Below are positions 15,513-23,612 of a stretch of DNA of 64,000 nt, in pieces; the stretch's first letter is position 1, and each line of letters begins with the position of its first letter. Source of the stretch: Clostridia bacterium (GTDB lineage Bacteria > Bacillota > Clostridia > Oscillospirales > Acutalibacteraceae). The stretch spans positions 29,086 through 93,085 of the forward strand of contig JAFWAC010000013.1 in the NCBI GenBank assembly GCA_017507805.1, written 5' to 3'. The position numbers were made by a program, and so were the translations under genes. The notes under the pieces were generated by a model. It saw only the letters and a program-made list of their open reading frames with translations. It had not been told where the DNA came from and made no database searches.

Positions 15513-17303
15513 ATGATTATCACAAACGATATCAAATATATTGGTGTCAATGACCATAAGGTTGACCTGTTTGAGGGACAGTATGAGGTTCCCAACGGAA
15601 TATCATATAATTCCTATGCGATTTTAGACCAAAAAATCGCTGTTATGGATACGGTGGATGCCTCTTTCACCCACGAATGGTTGGATAATATTCAAAACAC
15701 ACTCGGCAACAGAAAGCCGGATTTCCTGATTATTCAGCATATGGAGCCTGACCATTCGGCAAATATTATGAATTTTGTCAAGGCTTATCCCGATGCAAAA
15801 ATTGTGTCATCAGCTAAAGCCTTTGCAATGATGAAAAACTTTTTCGGCACCGATTTTGCGGAAAAGCAGATAGTTGTGGGTGAGGGGGACACACTTTCAC
15901 TCGGAAAACATAATCTTACCTTTGTTACAGCACCAATGGTACATTGGCCGGAGGTTATCGTGACCTATGACAGTACAGACAAGGTTTTATTCTCGGCAGA
16001 CGGCTTCGGAAAATTCGGAGCGCTGGATGTGGAGGAGGATTGGACATGTGAGGCTCGCCGTTACTATATCGGTATAGTTGGCAAGTATGGCGCTCAGGTG
16101 CAAAATCTGTTAAAAAAGGCGGCAGGTCTTGATATTGAGATTATCTGCCCACTCCACGGCCCTGTTCTTAAGGAAAATCTTGGCTATTACATTGATAAAT
16201 ATAATACTTGGTCAAGCTATCAGCCCGAGGAGGAGGGTATAGTTATTGCGTATACCTCGGTTTACGGGAATACTAAAAAGGCGGTTACCCTTCTTGCCGA
16301 GAAATTAAAGGAAAACGGCTGCCCGAAGGTAGTGGTAAACGACCTTGCAAGATGCGATATAGCAGAGGCTGTTGAGGATGCCTTCCGTTACAGCAAGCTT
16401 GTGCTTGCCACAACCACCTATAACGCAGAAATATTCCCCTTTATGCGTGAATTTATCAGCCATTTGACCGAGAGGAATTTCAGCAACCGCACAGTTGCAT
16501 TTATAGAAAACGGTAGCTGGGCGCCCCTTGCCGCAAAGGTTATGAGGGAAATGCTCGAAAAAAGCAAAAACCTCACCTTTGCTGAGAATACGGTTAAAAT
16601 TCTATCCGCACTTAACGAGGAAAGTCTGGCACAGCTTGATGCACTCTCTGAGGAGCTTTGCAGGGAATATTTGGCACAGCAGGATGCCACAGCAAATAAG
16701 AACGACCTGACAGCCCTTTTCAATATCGGTTACGGGCTATATGTTGTGACCTCTAATGACGGCAAAAAGGATAACGGTTTAATAGTTAATACCGTTACGC
16801 AGGTAACTAATACACCCAACCGAATTGCGGTTACAATTAATAAGGAAAATTATTCTCATCATGTTATTAAGCAGACGGGTATTATGAATATAAACTGCCT
16901 GACGGTGGATGCCCCCTTTGCAGTGTTTGAAAAATTCGGTTTCACAAGCGGCAGAAACACCGATAAATTTGCCGATTGCGAGCCGCTTCGCTCGGATAAC
17001 GGTCTTGTTTTCCTGCCGCGCAACATAAATTCCTTTATGTCCCTTAAGGTTGAGCAGTATGTTGATTTTGATACTCACGGAATGTTTATATGCTCTGTAA
17101 CCGAGGCAAGGGTAATCTCCGACAGAGAAACCATGACCTACACCTACTATCAAAATAATGTTAAGCCAAAGCCCCAGACTGAGGGTAAAAAGGGTTATGT
17201 CTGCAAAATTTGCGGTTATGTTTATGAGGGTGATGTTCTGCCCGAGGATTTCATCTGTCCTTTATGTAAGCACGGCGCCGCTGATTTCGAGGAAATAAAA
17301 TAA
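15513..17303 (+). CDS. Flavodiiron protein fused to flavin reductase and rubredoxin
   Basis: Four domains follow in order over 596 residues. A metallo-beta-lactamase diiron domain (about 1-245) has H76, E78, D80 and H81 in HMEPDH and further ligands in MVHWPE, SADGFG and PLHGP. A flavodoxin domain (about 246-390) starts AYTSVYGNTKKA. A flavin-reductase-like domain spans about 395-540. The C-terminal rubredoxin (about 550-596) has CKICGY and CPLCKHG, with the loop between shorter than normal. Such enzymes reduce O2 to water or NO to N2O. The fusion could carry electrons from NAD(P)H to the diiron site in one chain. It leads an oxygen-defence cluster. Confidence 0.93.
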   Translation: MIITNDIKYIGVNDHKVDLFEGQYEVPNGISYNSYAILDQKIAVMDTVDASFTHEWLDNIQNTLGNRKPDFLIIQHMEPDHSANIMNFVKAYPDAKIVSSAKAFAMMKNFFGTDFAEKQIVVGEGDTLSLGKHNLTFVTAPMVHWPEVIVTYDSTDKVLFSADGFGKFGALDVEEDWTCEARRYYIGIVGKYGAQVQNLLKKAAGLDIEIICPLHGPVLKENLGYYIDKYNTWSSYQPEEEGIVIAYTSVYGNTKKAVTLLAEKLKENGCPKVVVNDLARCDIAEAVEDAFRYSKLVLATTTYNAEIFPFMREFISHLTERNFSNRTVAFIENGSWAPLAAKVMREMLEKSKNLTFAENTVKILSALNEESLAQLDALSEELCREYLAQQDATANKNDLTALFNIGYGLYVVTSNDGKKDNGLIVNTVTQVTNTPNRIAVTINKENYSHHVIKQTGIMNINCLTVDAPFAVFEKFGFTSGRNTDKFADCEPLRSDNGLVFLPRNINSFMSLKVEQYVDFDTHGMFICSVTEARVISDRETMTYTYYQNNVKPKPQTEGKKGYVCKICGYVYEGDVLPEDFICPLCKHGAADFEEIK

Positions 17304-17325
17304 AAAATATAAGGAGCTTTAAAAA

Positions 17326-17835
17326 ATGGATAAGAAAGTACATGAATTGCTAAACAACCAAATAAACAAGGAGTTTTATTCGGCATACCTTTATCTGGAT
17401 TTTTCCAACTATTTCAAGGCAAAGGGACTTGACGGCTTTGCAAATTGGTATATGGTGCAGGCACAGGAGGAAAGAGACCACGCAATGCTTTTCTACACCT
17501 ATCTGCAAAATGAAAATATGCCTGTCACCCTTGAGGAAATAGCAAAGCCTGATAAGGTTTTTGAGGAAAATATGCAGGTGCTTGAAGCGGGTCTGGAACA
17601 CGAAAAATATGTAACGTCTCTCATTAATGATATTTACGGTGCGGCTTATGATGTAAGAGATTTCCGCACAATGCAGTTCCTTGATTGGTTTGTTAAGGAG
17701 CAGGGTGAGGAGGAAACAAATGCCAATGATTTGATTTCAAAAATGGAATTGTTCGGCTCCGACCCTAAAAGCCTTTATATGCTTAATCAGGAATTGGCAG
17801 CAAGGGTTTATTCAGCACCTTCATTGGTATTATAA
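17326..17835 (+). CDS. ftnA: Non-haem ferritin
   Basis: This 169-residue ferritin stores iron and removes the Fe(II) that fuels oxidative damage. Ferroxidase ligands are seen in NKEFYSAYLYLDF, QAQEERDHAM and FVKEQGEEE. The length is typical for bacterial FtnA. AAGGAG precedes the ATG by about 9 bases, and the gene follows the flavodiiron fusion by 22 bases. Together with the rubredoxin after it, it forms an oxygen and iron protection operon. Confidence 0.94.
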   Translation: MDKKVHELLNNQINKEFYSAYLYLDFSNYFKAKGLDGFANWYMVQAQEERDHAMLFYTYLQNENMPVTLEEIAKPDKVFEENMQVLEAGLEHEKYVTSLINDIYGAAYDVRDFRTMQFLDWFVKEQGEEETNANDLISKMELFGSDPKSLYMLNQELAARVYSAPSLVL

Positions 17836-17857
17836 TTTTTAAAAGGAGGTAAGTGAA

Positions 17858-18016
17858 ATGAAAAAGTATGTTTGCAATGTATGCGGCTGGGTTTATGACG
17901 AAGCGGCAGGTGATCCCGATAACGGAATAGCTGCAGGCACAAAGTTTGAGGATTTGCCTGAGGATTTTGTCTGCCCTCTTTGCGGAGTTGGCAAGGACGA
18001 TTTCAGCGAGGAATAA
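17858..18016 (+). CDS. Rubredoxin
   Basis: This 52-residue protein, from ATG 17858 with AAAGGAGG just upstream, is a standard rubredoxin. It has [18 protein letters not shown] and [11 protein letters not shown], giving the four cysteine iron ligands and the usual aromatic core. It probably donates electrons to the flavodiiron enzyme or a peroxidase. It is 22 bases after ferritin. Unlike the shortened rubredoxin domain of the flavodiiron fusion, this one has the full-length loop. Confidence 0.95.
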   Translation: MKKYVCNVCGWVYDEAAGDPDNGIAAGTKFEDLPEDFVCPLCGVGKDDFSEE

Positions 18017-18023
18017 ACTAAAG

Positions 18024-18065
18024 AGTTCCCACACCGCACATGGTTTAATGCGTGGCGTGGGAACT
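18024..18065 (+). other. Long hairpin between rubredoxin and the ZIP transporter gene
   Basis: AGTTCCCAC (18024-18032) pairs with GTGGGAACT (18057-18065), with further imperfect pairing inside. No T-run follows, so it may be an mRNA stability or partial termination element. Confidence 0.5.
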
Positions 18066-18083
18066 TGTGTTAAGGGAGAAAAA

Positions 18084-18836
18084 ATGGAGCTTGTATTATT
18101 AACTGCATTGGGTGTTGGCGGCGCAACCGTTGCCGGTGCTTTGATAGGATTTATATTTAAAAATATTTCACACAAATTTTCGGATATCGTGCTGTCCTTT
18201 GCGGCAGGGGTTATGCTTGCGGCGGCAGTTTTTGGGCTGGTTATTCCGTCTTTGGATTACGGAGGAAAATACGGGCTTGTTATTACCGTTATCGGGATTT
18301 TTGCAGGCGCTTTTTGCCTCAACCTTATAGATAAGCTCGTACCCCATCTCCACAAGCTGATGGGAACGGATGCGGAAGCTCATAACAATACGAATTTAAG
18401 CAAGGTACTTTTGTTTGTCACAGCTATCGCCATACATAATTTGCCTGAGGGTATTGCCGCAGGTGTAGGCTTTGGCTCGGGGGACAGCACACAGGCGCTT
18501 ATTATTGCCGGAGGTATAGCACTGCAAAATATTCCGGAGGGTATGGTTATTATTGCACCTATGCTGGCGGCAGGAGTATCTCCGCGCCGTACCTTTGTGT
18601 GCGCTATGATTACCGGTCTTGTTGAGGTTGCAGGCACCCTGATAGGCTATTTTGCAGTAAGCGTGGCGTCATTTATACTGCCCTTTGCGCTTGCCTTTGC
18701 AGGCGGCACAATGCTTTATGTGATAAGTGATGAAATGATACCGGAAACTCACGCACACGGAAGCGAGCGCGGAGCAACCTATGCGTTGCTTGTGGGCTTT
18801 TGTATTATGCTTGCAACCGATGTATTGTTGGGTTAA
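18084..18836 (+). CDS. ZIP-family metal transporter
   Basis: This 250-residue protein has about eight hydrophobic helices. The conserved helices carry AIHNLPEGIAAG (about residues 116-127) and LQNIPEGM (about 149-156), the metal-binding signature of ZIP/ZupT/GufA transporters, which import Zn2+ or Fe2+. AGGGAG precedes ATG 18084; the longer frame upstream overlaps rubredoxin and is not used. The histidine-containing loop between helices 3 and 4 (HLHKLMGTDAEAHNN) is modest. Being next to ferritin suggests iron uptake, though zinc is equally possible. Confidence 0.9.
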   Translation: MELVLLTALGVGGATVAGALIGFIFKNISHKFSDIVLSFAAGVMLAAAVFGLVIPSLDYGGKYGLVITVIGIFAGAFCLNLIDKLVPHLHKLMGTDAEAHNNTNLSKVLLFVTAIAIHNLPEGIAAGVGFGSGDSTQALIIAGGIALQNIPEGMVIIAPMLAAGVSPRRTFVCAMITGLVEVAGTLIGYFAVSVASFILPFALAFAGGTMLYVISDEMIPETHAHGSERGATYALLVGFCIMLATDVLLG

Positions 18837-18853
18837 TTCAGGGGGAAGCTTTT

Positions 18854-20056
18854 ATGTATATTACTGAGCCTTTAAGAAAAACAGAAATAAAAGGGCACTA
18901 TGATGTCATTGTTTCCGGCGGAGGTATTGCCGGAATTTCTGCCGCTTTAGCGGCGGGCAGACAAGGCAAAAGGGTGCTTTTGATTGAAAAAATGTATATG
19001 CTGGGCGGTCTTGCAACAGCCGGGCTTATAACTATTTATTTGCCTCTTTGTGACGGCAAGGGCAGACAGGTTAGCTTCGGTATTGCGGAGGAGCTGTTGC
19101 GCTTATCGGTGAAGTATGGATATGAGCCGACCGTAGATGGCGGTAAAAGGGGCTATGCTTGGATTGAAAACGATGCCGAAGGCAAGGCTAAGCACCGCTT
19201 TGAGGTACAGTTTAATGCCAATTTGTTTGCCATTCTTTGTGAAGGGCTTTTAATTCAGAACGGGGTAGAGCTTTTGTACGGCACAGCTGTTTGCGGCTGT
19301 AATGTTGAAAACCAAAGGATTACCGCAGTTATAACTGAGGGTAAGGACGGTAGGCAAGCCTTTACCGCAAATTCATTTGTTGATTCAACGGGTGATGCCG
19401 ATTTGTGCCTTTATTCGGGTGCCAAAACCCGTGTTTTCGGGCAGGGAAATGTTTTGGCTTCGTGGTATTATGAGCTTTTGGAAAACAAGTATCGGCTTAA
19501 TCCGCTGGGCTTTTCGGATATTCCCGAAAAGTATAAAAAAGCCGAAGCCGAGGACAAACGAAAACGGTATTGCGGTCTTACCTCAAGGGAGCTTACCGAA
19601 ATGACGGTTGAGGCACATTCTGCTATTAAGCAGGATTTTCTGAAAAAAGGCGGTATAGACCAATCACACGCTGTTTGCAGTATTGCTACTGTGCCGCAGG
19701 TCAGAATGACGAGGTGCATAGCGGGTGCGTATTCTATGAATGATACCGAAAGCTTTAAGTATTTTGATGACAGTATTGGTATAATAAGTGATTGGCGAAA
19801 GCCGGGACCTGTGTATGAAATACCTTTTAGTTGTCTTTACGGTAAGGAAATTAAAAATCTTGTGGCTTGCGGCAGATGTATTTCGGTTGAGGATGATATG
19901 TGGGATATAACAAGGGTTATACCTGCCTGTGCTGTCACAGGGGAGGCGGCAGGCATTGCCGCGGCTATAGCTGACGATTTTGAAAATATTGACTATAACG
20001 AGCTTTCAAACCGCCTGAGACAAGCAGGCGTAAAATTACATATACAAGAAATTTAA
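18854..20056 (+). CDS. FAD-dependent oxidoreductase
   Basis: The N-terminus has the FAD-binding Rossmann motif VIVSGGGIAGISAA (about residues 20-33) followed by VLLIEKMYMLGGLAT, typical of the FAD_oxidored (PF12831) group. A second FAD contact, VDSTGDADL, lies near residue 177, and LVACGRCISVEDDM with TGEAAGIAAA is near the end. There is no signal peptide. GGGGGAAG precedes ATG 18854. The substrate is not known; members of this group reduce diverse organic compounds. It starts 17 bases after the ZIP gene. Confidence 0.85.
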   Translation: MYITEPLRKTEIKGHYDVIVSGGGIAGISAALAAGRQGKRVLLIEKMYMLGGLATAGLITIYLPLCDGKGRQVSFGIAEELLRLSVKYGYEPTVDGGKRGYAWIENDAEGKAKHRFEVQFNANLFAILCEGLLIQNGVELLYGTAVCGCNVENQRITAVITEGKDGRQAFTANSFVDSTGDADLCLYSGAKTRVFGQGNVLASWYYELLENKYRLNPLGFSDIPEKYKKAEAEDKRKRYCGLTSRELTEMTVEAHSAIKQDFLKKGGIDQSHAVCSIATVPQVRMTRCIAGAYSMNDTESFKYFDDSIGIISDWRKPGPVYEIPFSCLYGKEIKNLVACGRCISVEDDMWDITRVIPACAVTGEAAGIAAAIADDFENIDYNELSNRLRQAGVKLHIQEI

Positions 20057-20119
20057 AAATTTGGAAAATTTTGAAACCTTTTGCGTGTTTAAAAAGTATT
20101 GTAGGTGAGGGGGATGGCT

Positions 20120-20617
20120 ATGGATAGTGTAAAAATGGCAGAAAATATCAATTTTGCTTCACCTGAAGCGGCTTTTGAAAAATATGCCGATACGGTTTAT
20201 CGGCTGGCTTTTGTGCGCACAAAAAGCTCTAATGATAGTGACGATATTCTGCAGGAGGTATTTTTGCGTTACCTTAAGGTGTGGCAGAAAATGCAAAGCG
20301 AGGAGCATGTGAAGGCAATGCTGTTGCGCATTACGGTGAATTGCAGTAACAGCCTTAAAACCTCCTTTTGGTTTAAAAAGACCGAGGGCTTGGATGAAAA
20401 GCTTGTTGCACCTCAAACTTGTGATGAGACCGATGTTTTGTCGGCTGTTTTGAAGCTGCCTGTCAAGTATCGCACAGTGATACATTTACACTATTATTGC
20501 GGCTATTCGGTAAATGAAATTGCCAAAATCGAAAAGCTTAACCCTTCCACCGTTAAAACCCACCTGAGCAGAGCCAGAGCAATACTTAAAAAAACAATAA
20601 AGGCGGATGATTTATAA
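20120..20617 (+). CDS. ECF-type RNA polymerase sigma factor
   Basis: This protein of about 165 residues has sigma region 2 (FEKYADTVYRLAF, then DSDDILQEVFLRYLKV) and region 4 (LPVKYRTVIHLHYYCGYSVN, then IAKIEKLNPSTVKTHLSRAR). It would direct polymerase to a small regulon. The start chosen is ATG 20120 with GAGGGGG at 20107-20113; GTG 20105 and ATG 20114 are alternatives. Its stop codon shares one base with the start of the following membrane beta-propeller gene, so the two are translationally coupled, as sigma/anti-sigma pairs are. Confidence 0.9.
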   Translation: MDSVKMAENINFASPEAAFEKYADTVYRLAFVRTKSSNDSDDILQEVFLRYLKVWQKMQSEEHVKAMLLRITVNCSNSLKTSFWFKKTEGLDEKLVAPQTCDETDVLSAVLKLPVKYRTVIHLHYYCGYSVNEIAKIEKLNPSTVKTHLSRARAILKKTIKADDL

Positions 20618-22497
20618 TGTTTGAAAAGGATTACAGGGAAAAAATGGACGAAATCCGCGCAGACGGATATATAAAGCAAAAGGTTTTAAGAAAAATAAAT
20701 GCTCCCAAAGCCAAAGCACCGTCACGGCTTGTTATAACCCGCGTGGCAACGGCAGTGGTTACCTGCTTTGCACTTGTGATTTCGGTTTTTGCGCTTAAAA
20801 CCGAGCAGGGCGCAATTCCCGCCGCACCTGTGAAGCAGGTGTCCTACGGTGATATTTATCAGGCGGTAAAAAAATTCCAACCCTCTTTTATAGATGAAGC
20901 ATACGATTTCCTTACCGGCGGCTGGGCTAAAAACGCAACGGATGATGCTGAGGCTGAGGTTATTTATGAATATGTTACCGATGATGTGATGCTTAAAGCC
21001 GAAGCTGCCGATGATGCAGATGTAGGCAACGGTGCGGAATATTCCGAAACCAACACACAGGTTGAGGGTGTTGCAGAATCGGATATTGTTATTACAGACG
21101 GTAAGTATATATACAGCCTTGCACACAACACACAAAAGCTGAGAATTATAAAGGCAGGCAAAAAGCCCGAGCTTGTAAGCACGGTTTCCTTTGATAAAAG
21201 TGATTTTTATATGCTCGACCAGATGTATCTTGTTGGCAAACGGATTGTCGTTATGGGAAACAACGGTAAGGGCAGAATGGGCACTACAACCGCCCTTATT
21301 TATGATGTTTCATCACCCGAAGCTCCCAAAAAGCTTTATGAATGTAAGCAAAGCGGATACTATAACACCTCGAGAGTAATCGGTGATAAGCTTTATCTCA
21401 TAACCGATTTTAATATTACTGTAAATGACATTGTAGAGAAAACTCCCTCAACCTATATTCCTGCGGTCTGCTGTGAGGATTTTGACGGTACGGTAGAAGC
21501 CGATACGGTTAAGATAAGTGAAAACTGTGAGCATCCGAGATATACTGTAATTTGCGGCTTTTCTGTTGAGGACGGCTCGCTTTTAGGTACCCAATCGGTT
21601 TTGGGAGGCACCCAGACAGTTTACTGCAGTACAAAAAATATTATAACCGCAGGCTATACCTTTGATGACTCAACCCCTATCATCCGTTATTCGATAAATG
21701 ACGGAAAGGTTGAGCTTAAGGCAGAGGGCAAAATCGAGGGTAGTCTGCTAAATCAGTTTTCTATTGATGAACACAAGGGCAATTTCCGCTTTGTGACCAC
21801 ACTTTCAAAAGGTGTTGAAACAAGGGACGGCAATATAGTAAGCTATCAAATAAAGCAATCAAATTCCCTTGTGGTTTTAAATTCCAACTTGGAACAGCTT
21901 GGCGCAATAGAAAACCTTGCACCCGATGAAAGGGTGTACTCGGTAAGGTTTATGGGTGATATTGCCTATTTTGTCACCTTCCGTCAGGTAGACCCGCTTT
22001 TTAGTGCCGATTTAAGCGACCCCGAAAATCCTAAAATTATAGGCGCCTTAAAAATCCCCGGCTTTTCTAACTACCTTTTCCCTTATGGCGAGGGTAAGCT
22101 TTTGGGACTTGGTCAGGATGCTGATGAGCAGACCGGTCGCACTAAAGGTATGAAGCTTTCAATGTTTGATATTTCCGATCCTTCCAATGTTACCGAGGGC
22201 GCAAAAACCGTAATTGAGGAACAGTATTCCAATGCACTGTATGACCACAAGGCATCGCTTGTGGACTACAAGCGCAATTTAATCGGTTTTTCGCTTTGGG
22301 GAAATTACGGAAACGAATATCATATTTACACCTTTGAAAACGGCGGATTTAAGCAGTTGGCGCAAATCAAGCTGAACGCTGTGAATTCAGAGCTTCGCGG
22401 ACTTTATATCAATAATGAATTTTATATTGTAAGCGAGGAATATATCAGGGTTTACGATATGACCGATTACACCGAAATTGCAAGGCTTGAATTATAA
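20617..22497 (+). CDS. Membrane-anchored beta-propeller protein, possible anti-sigma partner
   Basis: This is a 626-residue protein with a cytoplasmic N-terminus of about 42 residues (MFEKDYREKMDEIRADGYIK), one membrane helix (about 43-60, VATAVVTCFALVISVFAL) and a large external region. From about residue 130 repeated beta-propeller blades appear (ESDIVITDGKYIY, SADLSDPENPKIIG, MFDISDPSNVTEG), matching the Beta_propel family (PF09826). Coupling to the ECF sigma gene and the short internal domain suggest that it senses an external signal and holds the sigma factor. No classical anti-sigma zinc motif is seen. Confidence 0.82.
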   Translation: MFEKDYREKMDEIRADGYIKQKVLRKINAPKAKAPSRLVITRVATAVVTCFALVISVFALKTEQGAIPAAPVKQVSYGDIYQAVKKFQPSFIDEAYDFLTGGWAKNATDDAEAEVIYEYVTDDVMLKAEAADDADVGNGAEYSETNTQVEGVAESDIVITDGKYIYSLAHNTQKLRIIKAGKKPELVSTVSFDKSDFYMLDQMYLVGKRIVVMGNNGKGRMGTTTALIYDVSSPEAPKKLYECKQSGYYNTSRVIGDKLYLITDFNITVNDIVEKTPSTYIPAVCCEDFDGTVEADTVKISENCEHPRYTVICGFSVEDGSLLGTQSVLGGTQTVYCSTKNIITAGYTFDDSTPIIRYSINDGKVELKAEGKIEGSLLNQFSIDEHKGNFRFVTTLSKGVETRDGNIVSYQIKQSNSLVVLNSNLEQLGAIENLAPDERVYSVRFMGDIAYFVTFRQVDPLFSADLSDPENPKIIGALKIPGFSNYLFPYGEGKLLGLGQDADEQTGRTKGMKLSMFDISDPSNVTEGAKTVIEEQYSNALYDHKASLVDYKRNLIGFSLWGNYGNEYHIYTFENGGFKQLAQIKLNAVNSELRGLYINNEFYIVSEEYIRVYDMTDYTEIARLEL

Positions 22498-22518
22498 AGG
22501 ATACCATATTTGATAAAT

Positions 22519-22589
22519 GTAGGGACAGTCGTCCTCGACTGTCCGAAAATACATCTAAAACACGGGCAGTCGGGGACGCCTGCCCCTAC
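22519..22589. repeat. Pair of GTAG-type REP palindromes
   Basis: GTAG (22519-22522) leads into the hairpin GGACAGTCG/CGACTGTCC (22523-22531, 22536-22544). A second imperfect hairpin GGGCAG/CTGCCC (22564-22569, 22580-22585) ends in CTAC (22586-22589), the same foot in inverted orientation. This is the layout of REP/BIME elements mobilised by RAYT transposases. Confidence 0.7.
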
Positions 22590-22633
22590 GATATAGCATT
22601 TCCATTTTTCTATAATTTAAAAAATTTTTACGG

Positions 22634-23062
22634 CTATAGATTTATAACTGTTTTCCCTTTCTTTTCTGAAATCTCCTTATATTTATACGCACCGCCGATA
22701 CCGCGGACATAGGTGACAACATAATCGGATTTGTCTATCATCCATCTGTTTCGCTTGTCAATCGCGTATTTTTGCGGAACTTTTTCAAGTCCATCGGGAT
22801 ACATTGTGTCCGAAAAATCGCGATAACCGTCCTTAGCTCGGTTTCCGGGCATATATGCGAGTACCACCGAATAGTTGATGTGTGGATATAGCTTTTTCAT
22901 ATCCTTAAGCACCTGTCTCGCCATACTATCAAAATATCCCTGATTACCCACATAAAACACAGTAACATTTTTATTTTCTATTAAGTCAAAAAGAGCTGAC
23001 CGCAAGGTTGGCTCTATTTCTTTTGGTGTGTATCTGTGACCGAAAAAAGTGCAACTTAGCAT
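22634..23062 (-). CDS. SLOG-family (Rossmann, nucleotide-binding-like) protein
   Basis: This 142-residue soluble protein starts CTFFGHRYTP, then has VTVFYVGNQGYFDSMARQVL and, near the end, DYVVTYVRGIGGAYKYKEIS. These are the features of SLOG-superfamily proteins (YpsA/DprA/LOG-like), which bind nucleotides or nucleotide-derived ligands. The function is unknown; some relatives act in conflict or plasmid-linked systems. It is divergent from an XRE regulator with three shared operators between them, so it is probably the regulated target. Confidence 0.78.
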   Translation of the reverse strand: MLSCTFFGHRYTPKEIEPTLRSALFDLIENKNVTVFYVGNQGYFDSMARQVLKDMKKLYPHINYSVVLAYMPGNRAKDGYRDFSDTMYPDGLEKVPQKYAIDKRNRWMIDKSDYVVTYVRGIGGAYKYKEISEKKGKTVINL

Positions 23063-23082
23063 ATTATCACCTACAAAATATC

Positions 23083-23198
23083 ATTACCCATTTTCGGGTA
23101 ATGATATTGTAATAAAAAAATAACTCTTTGTCAACCCATATTCGGGTAATATATAAGAGTTTTGCACTTATCATATAAATAACCCATAGAAGGGTAAT
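23083..23198. promoter_or_regulatory. Three-operator divergent promoter between the SLOG and XRE genes
   Basis: Palindromes of the form ACCC-N6-GGGT lie at 23086-23099, 23134-23147 and 23182-23195, their centres exactly 48 bases apart. Both promoters share one -35: TTGTCA (+, 23128-23133) with -10 ATATAA (23151-23156), and on the minus strand TTGACA (23129-23134) with -10 TACAAT (23106-23111), each with a 17-base spacer. The middle operator lies within the + promoter. Confidence 0.75.
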
Positions 23199-23218
23199 GA
23201 AATATTGAGGTGCAGATT

Positions 23219-23464
23219 ATGCAGTATTGGGAAATATATGTAAAAAGAATTCGCACACTATGCAAGGAACGAGGTATTTCTATTAATAAGCTTGCTAATA
23301 TGAGCGATGTTAAGCAATCAACACTCGACAATATCGTTCGCGGAATTACAAAAAATCCTCAGGTTAATACATTGCACAAGATAGCAATTGCATTTAATAT
23401 GACACTATCCGAATTTTTGGATTTTGATGAATTAAATATTTATTCATTTGAAGAAGAGGATTAA
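23219..23464 (+). CDS. XRE-family transcriptional regulator
   Basis: This 81-residue protein is a single cro/C1 helix-turn-helix: YVKRIRTLCKERGISINKLA, SDVKQSTLDNIVRG, then LHKIAIAFNMTLSEFLDF, with an acidic tail. GAGGTG (23207-23212) favours ATG 23219 over the in-frame GTG at 23210. The three ACCC-N6-GGGT operators just upstream make autorepression, and repression of the divergent SLOG gene, the likely role. Confidence 0.88.
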   Translation: MQYWEIYVKRIRTLCKERGISINKLANMSDVKQSTLDNIVRGITKNPQVNTLHKIAIAFNMTLSEFLDFDELNIYSFEEED

Positions 23465-23492
23465 AAAGGTTGCAAAAAACTTATTGTATCTT

Positions 23493-23515
23493 GTAGGGGA
23501 GGCGTTGCGCCTCCC
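23493..23515. repeat. GTAG-type REP palindrome
   Basis: GTAG (23493-23496) is followed by GGGAGGCG/CGCCTCCC (23497-23504, 23508-23515), an 8-base perfect stem with a 3-base loop. Same layout as the other REP-like units in this window. Confidence 0.7.
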
Positions 23516-23545
23516 TCACAGAATTTTAAAAACCGCATTTAAAAA

Positions 23546-23592
23546 CAAAAAACACGAAAGAAGCTGAAAATTCAACCTCTTTCGCGTTTTTT
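23546..23592. terminator. Bidirectional terminator between XRE and ROK genes
   Basis: CGAAAGA (23555-23561) pairs with TCTTTCG (23578-23584), extended by A-rich and T-rich flanks after one mismatch, so both strands end in a T-run. Confidence 0.75.
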
Positions 23593-23612
23593 GTTTTATT
23601 ATCCGTATTTAA

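Noticed and set aside
17946-18083. An extended start of the ZIP transporter overlapping rubredoxin.
   Set aside because: The extension overlaps the conserved rubredoxin frame and the intergenic hairpin; ATG 18084 has a clear ribosome site.
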